Source: UBA4408 sp002389785 (lineage in GTDB: Bacteria; Bacteroidota; Bacteroidia; UBA4408). Taken from it: DNA of 64,000 nt. This document shows, in pieces, positions 24,449 through 35,800 of this stretch (the stretch's first letter is position 1; each line of letters opens with the position of its first letter). The notes beneath the pieces are model-generated. The model was not told where the DNA came from. It saw only the letters and a list, made by a program, of their open reading frames with translations, and did no database searches. The translations under genes were made by a program, and so were the position numbers. The DNA lies in the NCBI GenBank assembly GCA_035438985.1, contig DAORJK010000004.1, positions 1-64,000 of the forward strand, given 5' to 3'.

Positions 24449-26518
24449 TTATTTTACCCATCCACTTTTATCTCCAACACCGGTTATTAATAAAGATTGA
24501 ATCGCGCGTGTAAACACAACATAGTATAATGACCTCTCTTGCTGGTCGTATTGTTCTCTTTCTTTCTCTGTGTAGTTATTATAGTTAGGATTCTTGAAAG
24601 GAACAGTGGTTGATGACATCCCTTTCACAATAACAACTTTAAATTCGTGACCTTTTAAGTTGTGAAATGTAGAAACGTTAATGGCGCTGCTGCTTGTTTT
24701 ACTGCTACTTAAATCCAGGTATTTCAAATTTGCATTGTTCAGCATCTTCTTTATATCATCCAATCCATTGTTGGTTCTTGAACAAATACAAATTTCATTT
24801 GGGAATACCTTACCGCCTGAGATGAGATCATTTACACGTTCCAAAACAAATTGATCTTCTTGTTCAGGAGTATTAAATGTGTTGTACTCTGGATTAGTAC
24901 CATGCATAAGCGATAAGTAGCCCTGTAGTGTTTCCTTGTTGCCGTCAAAATCGTCAACCGAAACATTTGAAACTACTCGCATTGACAAGGTTTTAATTTC
25001 TTCGGTAGTACGGTAATTAATTTTAAGTTTCTTACTTCTACGGCCTTTAACTACTATGCCGGATTTAGCAAAATTCAAATTCTTTCTATAAATGTTTTGA
25101 TAAGGATCTCCTACCATAAACATATCATTCTCTCTTTCTAAAACTAATGATCGCAATAGGCTTAATTCGGGATTGCTAAAATCTTGAATCTCATCACAAA
25201 CCAAGTATGAGTATGGCTTCGCTTTTTGTTTAGCAAAGTAGGTCGCCAGTAAGTTACAAAGTTCAATCTTTGAATAATTATCAGATTTCAATGCCTGAAA
25301 CTCCTCAACCACTTTCCATATTTCATCTTTGTCTTTTTTGCCAATTCTAGTGTTTCTACCAATTCTAGATGCTGTTTGGTATTGAGTTTCAGTGGTAATA
25401 TTTTGAGGCAGTATCACTTCATTGTATTCTGTATAATAAAACTCTGAATCGTATTGGGAAGCATGTTTTTCTAACGCTTGTCTCCAAATATTCTTTTCTT
25501 GTTCAGGGCTAAAAAATCCTACTTTACTTTTAAATATTTTGTATTCTGAATTATTGGCCAGATCGTAAATCAGTTTATCAATATTGATAATTTCTACTCT
25601 ATCTTCCGGAATGCCCAATCCTTTAATTGTTTCTTGCAAGTATTGAGTTAAACTTTTTGTGTAAGTGGTAAAAAGAATAGGCTTATCAAAAACATCCAAT
25701 TTATCAACTAAATACTTTATTCTGTGCAAAGCACATACTGTTTTTCCAGTTCCTGCACCACCTGTTACTTTAACTGGACCATTATAATCACGGTAAGCTA
25801 AATTTCTTTGACTAGGATGCAAAAACAGCTTCCACTTCTCGAAACTACCATTTAAAATATCTTCCAATTGAGCATCATCCGTAACAATGTATGTATGCTT
25901 AAGCGCATTACTACTCTGCATTGGATTTTTCTCTTCCTTACCTGATTCAATATCCTCTAAAATTTCACTTAATGGAATACCATCAGCTAAATAATATAGA
26001 TATTCGTAAACATCAGTTGGTAAATTAGGCTTGTATGTATCCAGTTCCTCCTTCGTTTTGAAACTTCTCACCAACTCTAATAATTCATTTGGTGTTCCAA
26101 TACTCAATAAGTCTTTTTCAGACAACTGGCTGAAAAGTGCAGCTTCAGTCGCTTTAGGAAGTTGAATCTGTTCTTCAGGTTTCTCAAATAATTGGAATGC
26201 TTGAGTAGCTTGGTTCCATGAAAAAACCTTGTTTCTAGCCCAATCCATGGCCTCATCATGATTGTCTACCCATAGCAAATGATATCCATCGCCTTTTTCC
26301 GGGGCTTGAACAATGGCTCTGTATTTTGAATCAATTCTAACTGTTCTTAAACTTTGATCTTTAAATGTGTTAATCTTCTCATAATTAATAGCTGAAGAAG
26401 TTGGATTCTCCTTAAATTTCTTAAGAAATTCCCTTGTTTTCTTCTGTATTTGTCTTGGCAACACAGAGAATGCATCAAAAAAGGAATCGTGTATGAAAAG
26501 TTGTATATCGTGATTCAT
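24449..26518 (-). CDS. UvrD/Rep-type helicase with RelE/ParE-like N-terminal domain
   Basis: A 689-residue superfamily 1 helicase. Walker A VTGGAGTGKT lies near 259, the DExx box YLVCDEIQDF near 443, and motif VI-type residues lie near the end (RSLYYVVFTRAIQSLLITG). Residues 1-95 look like a RelE/ParE toxin fold (LPRQIQKKTREFLKKF, then KYRAIVQAPEKG and LLWVDNHDEAMDWA). It is the last gene of the large operon, 2 bases after the giant DUF1998 helicase. The toxin-like domain may be only a structural scaffold, because catalytic residues cannot be judged. Confidence 0.85.
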   Translation of the reverse strand: MNHDIQLFIHDSFFDAFSVLPRQIQKKTREFLKKFKENPTSSAINYEKINTFKDQSLRTVRIDSKYRAIVQAPEKGDGYHLLWVDNHDEAMDWARNKVFSWNQATQAFQLFEKPEEQIQLPKATEAALFSQLSEKDLLSIGTPNELLELVRSFKTKEELDTYKPNLPTDVYEYLYYLADGIPLSEILEDIESGKEEKNPMQSSNALKHTYIVTDDAQLEDILNGSFEKWKLFLHPSQRNLAYRDYNGPVKVTGGAGTGKTVCALHRIKYLVDKLDVFDKPILFTTYTKSLTQYLQETIKGLGIPEDRVEIINIDKLIYDLANNSEYKIFKSKVGFFSPEQEKNIWRQALEKHASQYDSEFYYTEYNEVILPQNITTETQYQTASRIGRNTRIGKKDKDEIWKVVEEFQALKSDNYSKIELCNLLATYFAKQKAKPYSYLVCDEIQDFSNPELSLLRSLVLERENDMFMVGDPYQNIYRKNLNFAKSGIVVKGRRSKKLKINYRTTEEIKTLSMRVVSNVSVDDFDGNKETLQGYLSLMHGTNPEYNTFNTPEQEDQFVLERVNDLISGGKVFPNEICICSRTNNGLDDIKKMLNNANLKYLDLSSSKTSSSAINVSTFHNLKGHEFKVVIVKGMSSTTVPFKNPNYNNYTEKEREQYDQQERSLYYVVFTRAIQSLLITGVGDKSGWVK

Positions 26519-26520
26519 AT

Positions 26521-29500
26521 TTAAATATTATCAATGTTAAATTCATCTATTTTAATTTCCTTGTATCCTGCTTTTAAAAATTCTTCTCTTGATTCATCAT
26601 TAAAAGGATTGATAAAAAACTTCTTTTGCTCCGATCCAAGGGTGGCTTGTGCAACAATTGTATCATCTTTTAATAACTCAAAATCATATTCAGAGTTGAT
26701 TGGAATTTTCTTCCCAATTAACGCAGTTACAATTGGGTGATACTGTTTATCAAAACAAGACAGTATCTCAGTTAACTCATCAACTTTTGATTCGGCTTTT
26801 ATTTCACGCTCTAATTCTAAGTAATCGTGGAATTGAACTAAATTATATACTTGCCAAAATAATTCCCAATTACTCTTGTCATAATCATCTTGCGGCTCGC
26901 TTTGAAATACGGATGCTTTAATAATTAAACTACCTGGGTGCCCAATAACTAACAACTTAATCTCGTCATTAAATTTTAGATTATCGCAGTACGCATATAG
27001 ATCCGGCTTGTTTGTCTCAGTAACATTTGTGATTACATTACCCGTTTGTAACAATGCATCTTCGTTACCTAGATTGACCCCCATTCCCAGAATTCTTGAT
27101 TGACATGAAAACAATAATGTGCTCGACCAGTCTTTCAGTTTAAATTCTAAAATTGGTTGTTTAATAAAGGTTGCGAATCTCATATAGTTATTTTGCTTTT
27201 TAACCAACGTAAAATCTAAAGATTTCATAACAGGATGACGAGCCGCTATTTTAGAGATTGCATCAATATTTTGTTGTTTGAAGAAGTTATCTTCGGTTCG
27301 GTTCACTGCGTGAGAAATAATATCCTCCCAACTGAATATCCATAAATGATAGCGGTTTGATTTAATAATAGAATCTCTACGCTTTAAATCGCTCACTACA
27401 CGTTTATGCTGATTTGTTGCGTGAAACTGATATCCATCCAGATATACAATGATGTCTTTTATTTCTTGAACTTCATCAAATGATTTGGACACGCCTTTAA
27501 CAACATGGGAAATACATTTAAACACAAAATCAGGTTGCGTAGCGTATTTTACTCCAGCCAATTCATAGTTCAAATTCTGAGGCCAAATTTCATAGCAAAT
27601 CGAACTATCAAACTCTTTCAAAGTTAGTCTGTACTTTCTAAAACCGTTTTCAGTTAGTTCTTCAAAATCTGAATTAGGTTTTGACTTAAAATCATTTTTC
27701 AATAATTCAATAAAACGCTCTTCCAGTTCGGATTCTTCATTGTTTACAACATGAGAAAGGTTACTTAAACTCGATACTTCATTCCACTCATTCGCCTTTT
27801 CAATAATTTCTTTAAACAAATTTTCAGCTTCTGCACGACTTAAGATTTCCCTATCGTATTGGTTGGCATAGGTATAAATACACTTGTAACAGCCATCTTT
27901 ACCTTCATCCTTACATGTACAATGCTTAATATGTTCATATGCAATATTCAGTAACCTTGTGAATTCATCCGTATTAAACAAACGAGAAAGGTATCCTGTT
28001 CCTCCTGGAATACTTTCATACATAACTAAGAATCTTTCTTTACGACCAGATTCTATATTATGTTCATCGTACTCCCTTATGTGTACGTGATCAGGATGAC
28101 CTTTATAATAACTCTTCAAGCCTAATAATAAGCCTGCTTTAAAAATGGATACTTTCTCTGATGATCTAAAGTCTTGAACTGGTAATAATATCTTTAGCGC
28201 CTCTGTTTGAAAGGTTCTGTATATATAGAGTTCATTAAACGTGTCATCATTTTGACCCTGATATATTTCTGTTTTGTGCTTACAATAGCCGAAGTGATAT
28301 GAACGAATACGCTTATCTAACTCACGCTGTGTTAATGGGCGCTCAGTTGCCTTACCACATGTTTTACAAACTACAAATCCTACTTCCGGATTTTCTTTTT
28401 CATTGATGAGTAATTTTCTGCTACCCCAAAATCCTTCTTCACGGATACCGGTATTTACTTCGATATAATCAGCTGAAGTGTAAAACTCAATACCAAATGG
28501 AACACGCTTTAACACTTTTGCTCCTCTGGATGATTTGGGATCTGTTTTTAAGTGGACAGACTTATTATAAAACTTACGTTCTCTATCATCTGAACTATCG
28601 TTGATCTTTGATCCTTCACGATCGTTTACCGACAATACACCTTTAAGTTTTACCAGTGTTTTTTTATTGGCTAAACTGCCCCATGAATTGTGCTGACATT
28701 TAGGACAATTATTTTGGCCTTTTGGTACATCCACATCTAAAGCCAAGGCATCGCAATTACTGCAAAAGCGCCAAGTTTCATATTCGTCAGTTGAATATAT
28801 TTCTAATCCTTGCGATTCTAATTTATGTCCCTGGCTGTAAAATATATTTCCTGGGGCTAATTCAGTAATAGCACTTGATGCTGGCCTCACAATTTCGCCA
28901 AAGTCTTCAATTCTATATTTTGTACCGCTATTGTCCTCTGTTTTAGAAATAATTTGAGCGTTGATATGTACACCTGTTTCCGGGAAGGCATAGTTTGGCA
29001 ATATTCCCAGATTGGTTAAGTATTCAATTGAATTACGATTATTTACGTTGTGAATAGCTCCTGAGACCGCTCTGCGTTCAGCCAATAACGCTTCGGTTTC
29101 TGGTCCGGTGCTTGGCAATTTCTTTAACTCACTTTCAATTTCTGCTCGCTTTTTTAAATAGTAATTCAATTCCGTTAATAGCAATCCTTGAATGGCTCTT
29201 AAGTCCTGAACTGGTTGTTCAGCTTTAAGGTCTAATTCTATTTGCTGCAACGCCACTAATGCATCTGGATTATTGTATTTTGTTTTAAATGAATTGAAGA
29301 GACTCGATTTATTCTTATCCAAATATTCAGCTATTTGATTAAACACAAATCGGCCATCACCTAATGGCAGACTGCGTAATCTTAAAAGCCTAATGATAGG
29401 CGGTATATTGTTGCTAGATGGAGACAAGGTTGCCCATGAATCGAAACAATAGGCCATAAAATGTCGCCTTAAAATATCTCTTGCTCCAAGATAACAGGAT

Positions 29501-32500
29501 GGAGTTCGGATATCACCTTGCATCATAGCCATAGTGTCTTCAAAGAAATACTGGTCGTGTTCATCTCTACCTGCCAGGTTTACAATTAACGATGTTCCGG
29601 ATGAACGACCTGCACGACCAACACGTTGTAAATAGTTCGATGTTTCAGGTGGTATAGACGCATTAAATGCAATGTTCAAATCACCAATATCAATACCCAT
29701 TTCAAGGGTAGAAGTGGCTACCAACACATTAGTACTTTGATAGGTTGGTCTTAATTTAAAATCACGTTCTAATATTTCACGCTTTTCACGATCAATTAAT
29801 CCGGTATGGTCTTTAGCAAAGATGCGCAATGCTCTGCCACGATTATATACCATACGGTAATAATCAAACACGTTTTGCTTTTGAATATAATGGCCGGTAC
29901 ACCTGTGTTGCAAGCAAGCCATTCCTTCGGTTATTGCGGTATTACCTTCACCAATATTTAAAGCGTTGCCACAAACCGGACATTCAAAAGAAACAACTTT
30001 TGTGGTTAAAAGTAATTGGTCCGGATTTAAGCCCACATTATTAATTCCTGCCGCAACTTTTTTATCTAGTAATTTATTTGCTTCGAGGTACTCAAATAGT
30101 TTCTGATAGAATTCATTGATAAGCGCAGTTTCAGTCACAGCAACCAATGGAAAGCATTTTAAGAACCAGGAACTGTACCAATTATGCTTGCCACCTTGAG
30201 TTTGAATAATTTCGAATGCAGCTGTGTTTGGGCCCGGACTTAATGTAGCAAATTTTGGTAAACGGGTGTTTTTACCAAAGTTCTTTATCATGAAATGCTT
30301 CTTATTGGTGTTTTGTGTAATTAACCAATAGTTTGTTTTTTCACTGCGGTATTTCTTTAAGTAAATATGATCAACACCTCCCTTAAATCGTAAACGATGC
30401 AAAAAGCCTAAAAGGAATTTTGAGAAGGATTCCTGATTGATTCTATTACCTAATGTTTCTTTTTCTAACCAGTATTTTATCTGATTGTAAACATCAGCGA
30501 ATTGCTCATTATCAAACTCAACGGCCGAAGCACCTGATTTTTCAAGTGTTCTACCGATTCCTGCATTATAGGAAAACTCCGACCAAATTTCCCAGCTGAT
30601 ACGATTGAAAAACTCCTGAAGAAATTCCTTTTTAAAACTCTTGTCTTTTTCCCGGTAATCATCAATTTTTATTCTGCTTTCACAATCGGGTGGAAGGTAT
30701 TTAAATATGTAAGCATCTTCAGTTTGTCCTTGTTTCTTTAATTTCTCTCTCCATAATACATCAAACTGCTTATACAAATCTGGTAAGGTAATAGAACCGT
30801 TGTTAGCCTTTAATACACTTTGTATGGCATGACGCATGCCGAAACGATAGTTTCTGCTCTCAATAAAACCGGCCTGGTGAGCTGCATCCTGAACTCCATT
30901 GGTAAATGCCAAAAGTTTACGATCATGATCATCAGCCGGATCGGTAGCGGTTGCCATTAATTGTGCTGCAACAATAGATTCTAAAGTGGGTAAACCAGTA
31001 CCAATTAGGGCAAGAGTGTTTCTTGAATTACAATGTGGACAAACCTTCTCAATCTTATCATCATCTTGTCTTCTTACCCCGAATATCTTGAAACAATGAT
31101 CTGTATATTTTTTATCTGATATCTCCAATGTTTCAGGATTCAAATAACCTTCAATGGCATCGCCAGAGAAATAATAATCATCAGCGAAAACTTCTTGGTA
31201 AGTTTTATCTTCTAATGAAGAAACAAAATATACATTCTTATTTTGGCGATCGGCCATGAACATTTGTCTTGTTCTTGAAAGATCTTCTTCAAAGAAATCA
31301 TTCTTTTCTTTTTTCACGCCAATCCAACCTGTACCGCCACAATCGCGGCAATAGTAAGGAGGTAATGACTTAATATTTTCATTCGGATTGATATCACTTT
31401 CCCAAGCAAACAATGGATAGGGTTGAGCCTTTTTTATAATGCGGTGTAGGCTACGAATCCAATAACTGGTTTGGAAATAAACGAATGGGAAGAATTTAGT
31501 GCCTGATTGCTCCTTGGCAAAACTTAAAATACCGGTAAGAGATTGTACTAGTTTAAACCCTTCGTCATACAACAGCGTACCATCAGGGAAACAACGCTTT
31601 ATCCAATAACGAACAGCCTCATCTAACTCTACGATTCCTTTACTACTTAAAAGTACCAATTCATAAAGCCACTTGTTCTTTTTAATTTGACCTAATAACA
31701 AATCGGTTTGTTTACTGTAGCCCCATAATGTCAATTGACGGTCTATATAAGATTCGTACTCATCTGTTTCGTAAAAATCGCATTGCTCAATTTTATTCAA
31801 ATCAAATTTGGGCACTTCCAATGTTTCATCAAAAAACATCTCAGCATCTTCACGTTTCTCTTCTACAATGGCACTTTTATCTACATCCGTTCCAAATATG
31901 AGTGAGAAGAACTTAACCAATTCGTTTTTTCCATCATCACCACCGGCCATGGTAGCCGAAGTGCCCACAGGAACCAGATAATTATTATCGATGGACAGTT
32001 TTAATTTTAATCGTCTGATCAAGTTAGCAACATCCGATCCTTTTGCGCCATCGTAAGTATGTAACTCATCCAGCACAATGTATTTTAGCAGTGAAGAATC
32101 ATTGTAATTGTATTTCCAAATATTATGAAACCTTGCCTGCATTAAAGAGAAATCCAACATTTTAAAGTTGGTAAGCAAAATATCGGGAGGAGATTGCACA
32201 ATGGTATCTCTATCTTCAATAATGCGATTTTCTTCCATTCGGGTAGGGCGGTTCTTTCCTTTTGATTTCCCTTCTCCAATAAATAACCCTGCTCGTATTT
32301 TATCTCTTAATACATAGTTGCCATTGGCATCTTTGTAATTATGGATCATCTCCGCCAAACGCCTGGCCTGGTCGGTTGCCAGGGCATTCATAGGGTAAAG
32401 AATTACTGCCTTAATACCCGGACGTCCCATGTTTTGAAAACAATAATCTAACAAAGGATAAAGGAAGCTCTCCGTTTTACCTGAACCGGTACCGGTGGTT

Positions 32501-32799
32501 AATATAACGGGCTGGGCATTGTTGTTTTTACTTGATAAGCGCTGGAATGCTTCGTACTGGTGTAAGTATGGTCTGAAGTTGGGTTGAATGGTTAAAGTAT
32601 CTGCAAGATTAACATTATCCTCCAAACGTTTAAATGGCAACCTGATTTGAATATAAGGCCCTTTAAACATACCATGCCTTTTGTTGTACAAAAAATCTTC
32701 AAAAGCACGTTCTGTTCTTTTATCATCAAAGTTGTAGGTAGCTTTTAGGTACTCAACAACTGCGTTTTTTATTTCCTCTGCCTGAATTAACGAAAGCAT
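26521..32799 (-). CDS. Giant DUF1998 helicase with C-terminal nuclease-like domain (DruE-like / DrmA-DrmB-like)
   Basis: A 2092-residue superfamily 2 helicase. Walker A LTTGTGSGKTESF is near 103, the DELH box VLDELHTYDGAKG near 246, and the second RecA domain ends near 1053 with STLEMGIDIGDLNIAF and QRVGRAGRSSG. Several zinc knuckles are visible (CRDCGGTGW, CPHCNSRNT, CPVCGNALNI, CSNCDALAL). The DUF1998 cysteine cluster HCTCKDEGKDGCYKCIYTY is near 1640. Near 1750-1800, QPDFVFK, IIVYLDGYQFH and RRDSIIKSNRYHLWIFSW resemble a Vsr/DUF559-like PD-(D/E)xK nuclease. Length and DUF1998 match DruE of Druantia; DISARM divides the same parts between DrmA and DrmB. Spacing to neighbours is 2 and 5 bases. 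Confidence 0.88.
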   Translation of the reverse strand: MLSLIQAEEIKNAVVEYLKATYNFDDKRTERAFEDFLYNKRHGMFKGPYIQIRLPFKRLEDNVNLADTLTIQPNFRPYLHQYEAFQRLSSKNNNAQPVILTTGTGSGKTESFLYPLLDYCFQNMGRPGIKAVILYPMNALATDQARRLAEMIHNYKDANGNYVLRDKIRAGLFIGEGKSKGKNRPTRMEENRIIEDRDTIVQSPPDILLTNFKMLDFSLMQARFHNIWKYNYNDSSLLKYIVLDELHTYDGAKGSDVANLIRRLKLKLSIDNNYLVPVGTSATMAGGDDGKNELVKFFSLIFGTDVDKSAIVEEKREDAEMFFDETLEVPKFDLNKIEQCDFYETDEYESYIDRQLTLWGYSKQTDLLLGQIKKNKWLYELVLLSSKGIVELDEAVRYWIKRCFPDGTLLYDEGFKLVQSLTGILSFAKEQSGTKFFPFVYFQTSYWIRSLHRIIKKAQPYPLFAWESDINPNENIKSLPPYYCRDCGGTGWIGVKKEKNDFFEEDLSRTRQMFMADRQNKNVYFVSSLEDKTYQEVFADDYYFSGDAIEGYLNPETLEISDKKYTDHCFKIFGVRRQDDDKIEKVCPHCNSRNTLALIGTGLPTLESIVAAQLMATATDPADDHDRKLLAFTNGVQDAAHQAGFIESRNYRFGMRHAIQSVLKANNGSITLPDLYKQFDVLWREKLKKQGQTEDAYIFKYLPPDCESRIKIDDYREKDKSFKKEFLQEFFNRISWEIWSEFSYNAGIGRTLEKSGASAVEFDNEQFADVYNQIKYWLEKETLGNRINQESFSKFLLGFLHRLRFKGGVDHIYLKKYRSEKTNYWLITQNTNKKHFMIKNFGKNTRLPKFATLSPGPNTAAFEIIQTQGGKHNWYSSWFLKCFPLVAVTETALINEFYQKLFEYLEANKLLDKKVAAGINNVGLNPDQLLLTTKVVSFECPVCGNALNIGEGNTAITEGMACLQHRCTGHYIQKQNVFDYYRMVYNRGRALRIFAKDHTGLIDREKREILERDFKLRPTYQSTNVLVATSTLEMGIDIGDLNIAFNASIPPETSNYLQRVGRAGRSSGTSLIVNLAGRDEHDQYFFEDTMAMMQGDIRTPSCYLGARDILRRHFMAYCFDSWATLSPSSNNIPPIIRLLRLRSLPLGDGRFVFNQIAEYLDKNKSSLFNSFKTKYNNPDALVALQQIELDLKAEQPVQDLRAIQGLLLTELNYYLKKRAEIESELKKLPSTGPETEALLAERRAVSGAIHNVNNRNSIEYLTNLGILPNYAFPETGVHINAQIISKTEDNSGTKYRIEDFGEIVRPASSAITELAPGNIFYSQGHKLESQGLEIYSTDEYETWRFCSNCDALALDVDVPKGQNNCPKCQHNSWGSLANKKTLVKLKGVLSVNDREGSKINDSSDDRERKFYNKSVHLKTDPKSSRGAKVLKRVPFGIEFYTSADYIEVNTGIREEGFWGSRKLLINEKENPEVGFVVCKTCGKATERPLTQRELDKRIRSYHFGYCKHKTEIYQGQNDDTFNELYIYRTFQTEALKILLPVQDFRSSEKVSIFKAGLLLGLKSYYKGHPDHVHIREYDEHNIESGRKERFLVMYESIPGGTGYLSRLFNTDEFTRLLNIAYEHIKHCTCKDEGKDGCYKCIYTYANQYDREILSRAEAENLFKEIIEKANEWNEVSSLSNLSHVVNNEESELEERFIELLKNDFKSKPNSDFEELTENGFRKYRLTLKEFDSSICYEIWPQNLNYELAGVKYATQPDFVFKCISHVVKGVSKSFDEVQEIKDIIVYLDGYQFHATNQHKRVVSDLKRRDSIIKSNRYHLWIFSWEDIISHAVNRTEDNFFKQQNIDAISKIAARHPVMKSLDFTLVKKQNNYMRFATFIKQPILEFKLKDWSSTLLFSCQSRILGMGVNLGNEDALLQTGNVITNVTETNKPDLYAYCDNLKFNDEIKLLVIGHPGSLIIKASVFQSEPQDDYDKSNWELFWQVYNLVQFHDYLELEREIKAESKVDELTEILSCFDKQYHPIVTALIGKKIPINSEYDFELLKDDTIVAQATLGSEQKKFFINPFNDESREEFLKAGYKEIKIDEFNIDNI

Positions 32800-32804
32800 A
32801 CTTT

Positions 32805-35800
32805 TTAGTTAGTGTTATTATTAAATACCTTTTCAAAATGCGCCCATGCTGTTTTGTAATCTTCTACACGATCGCATTTATCAAAGGGTGCGTAATAGGT
32901 TATTTGCTTGGTATTGTATAATTCACTTTTGGTAATGGTATGGGTATAAGTATCGCCTTCTTTCAATTTACGTTGCATGGGATTCACTTCTTCTGTAATC
33001 TTTTCCCATTCTGGTCTATCCAAGCCTATTCCCGAAAGCGCACTAGAGCTAGTAAAAACAATCTTACCATACTTATCATACCAAGTGTCCTCTTCATTTT
33101 CTTGAAGCACAGGGAATTGAATATTGTAAATTAATAACAATTCAAGTAGTTCCAATCCCATTGTCATTGCGATTAGAACATCAATTTCAATCTGTGCTAT
33201 TCTTCTTTGATAGAAATTCCTGAGAGGTGTATTATAATTCCATTCTTTACTCAGTTCACTGAAAGCTCTAAGCCTGTGATCATTCTTGCTCCAGTTTTCG
33301 TTTTTAAAATCTGTTCGCCAAAATGATTCCCATAAAGGTTTAAATGACTTATTAATACAATTCAATAATAGTACTCTAGACCTTATGGCATTTATAAAAA
33401 TTCCAAAATCAAAAAGAGGAAATTCTTTTAATGTATCATATTTTACATGACCTTTACCTGTTGCCTTAATGAAAAAATCCATTGGTAGTGAACTACAAAT
33501 ACCGCAACAATCAATCATTTTCTCATCATCTTGAAATAAGATTGAGACTAGTGTTCCAAGATGTGTAATTTCGGGAGGTATAATTGCTCCCATTAGTGAC
33601 CTCTCAGATGTAGACGAAATCATTTCTCTAAAGGCAAGCTTATAGTTCTCAAACCAAGGTCGTTTTTTGTTGTCTAAATTGAACCTCTCAGATAATTTAA
33701 CTTTATTCTCTACAGGCCTAAACCTACTATTAGGTAAATAAATTTCGCTTATATCTTCTAAATCAACTACGTCATAATCATTATTGCTATTGTATAATCT
33801 TCTAGGAGATTTATAAATAGGAGAATTCACATAAATATTTGGGCCGCTAAGGACGAGGTCTCCATTAATCTCGTTTGGTACAAATGTGTTATTATTACAA
33901 TCTTCAAGTAAGCCGTCCGCTACGGCATTAACCTCATTAAAACCTTGGCTGGATTGAAATTCAAATGTTCCAATTCTATCTTTTATTGATCCAATTTTTG
34001 AAATAACTGATAATACTTGTTTAGAATGAATTGAAATTAACTTGGTTGATGCCCAATCTGTTGAATTTTCAAATGTGGTTGAAACAATCAACAACTCATT
34101 CTTTGTGTAATTAACTATCCTATCTGAGTGTCCCGTAGTATTCCATTCAAATCTATTTGTCATAGGATGTAAAGATTTAATACCATAACAAATATCATTA
34201 CCGGTGTGCTCAAAACACTGGGGGATTGTTGAAGGAAGAAACAGATTATTAATCGAAATAAAATCAGGTAAGTCTTTATAACCTCCATAAACATTTATGC
34301 TAAAAACAAGCCTACCATGATCATTGGTTTCTTTGAATAGAGAGTATTCATTTCTGAATTGAAAATGATAATTAAGGTGAGAATAAAGTTTTCTTCTTAA
34401 AAGACGAGCCTTAACATCTGCATAAACACTTTCGGGATGTAAAATACCAGCGGACCCGCATTTATTTATCAATTCAAGGCTATTGGACAACACGCATCTA
34501 TATAAATCAGCTTTTTGACCTTGCAAGTGAAAGTAATTTACAATACTACCAATGAAATTACTTAATGAAAATTGGCCGATACTCTCAAGAAGAACTAGAC
34601 TTCTAATTTTATCATTACCAAGTAGATCTTTAATTATTGAAGATACCCGAGCTGACGAATAATTACGTGTGGATATTTGGGGATGAAATTCCGAAAGTAT
34701 CCCCGATTCATCGTAAGTAACGATTACCCAAGGCGGATTCCCCACAATCACATCAAACCCACCCTTTTCCTTAAACACTTCAATAAACTCCAATTCTATA
34801 TGAAAGAAGCGGTGTTGATCGCGCAACTGTTCAACAATGTTTAATCGTTCTTCACTGCCAAATAAAGTAGTTGTATCAGCTGAGTGTTTTTTAATGTTTT
34901 CTAAGATGGTTTTTGAGTCCGCGTTTTCACCTAACTCATTTAAGTCAACTCCCAATATGTTTTCAATCTCAGTATACCATTCGTTTCTGCGAGGGTAATC
35001 AACTGCTTTGCGTGCATCCCAAAACCATAAACTACACCAGTAATCCATAACCATGCGCAATTTGTAATAAGGCGCGCTGCGTGCATTTCGGCTTTCAGCG
35101 AGGCGTTCTTTTTCATTATAACCCTTTAATGAAATTTGTGGTGCGCTTTGGCCATATACGGCATAAACATTGGAAGTATCTTTTATGATCCCTTTTATTT
35201 GTGTGTAATGTTCTTCTAAAAGTGTATCAATCACCTTACAGATAGCTTCCACTCGTTTACACTCGTTGGTAGTTAAAGGCTTCTTAAATTCTTTTTTGCG
35301 GTTGGCAATTTCCTTGCGTTCTTTATCTCCTAGTTCTTCCTTAATAATATCAATAGAAGCAGAGGATAACATGCTGTCATCCGGCAATAAAAAGTGATAG
35401 ATCTGCCCGGGCTTGCGGATCAGTTTACCATTTTTATCCCAGGTAATACGTTCCGGAGCTTTCGTCCACCATTCTTTAGTAAAAGGGGTTGCACGTTGTT
35501 TTGGCGTACCTTCTTTTGGGTATTCTTCAATAAGATCTTTTGTGTCGTATACTTTTAGCCAACATCCAACTACGGCATTACCTGTACCCAAGCGATGTGC
35601 AAAAAACGGAGTCTCCATATTGCGGTGCATGCAATTAAGCCACAAAGAAAGTTTACCTAATTCCACAGCGGTAGGGTTAAGGTCAACTCCATATACATTG
35701 TTTGCAGCAATAAATGCTTTTACTTTTTGTAATTCATCGCTATATGCGCCCGGTAAAATACGGGTACGTCCTTTTCTTACTTCTTCCTCTTCCTTCAGTT

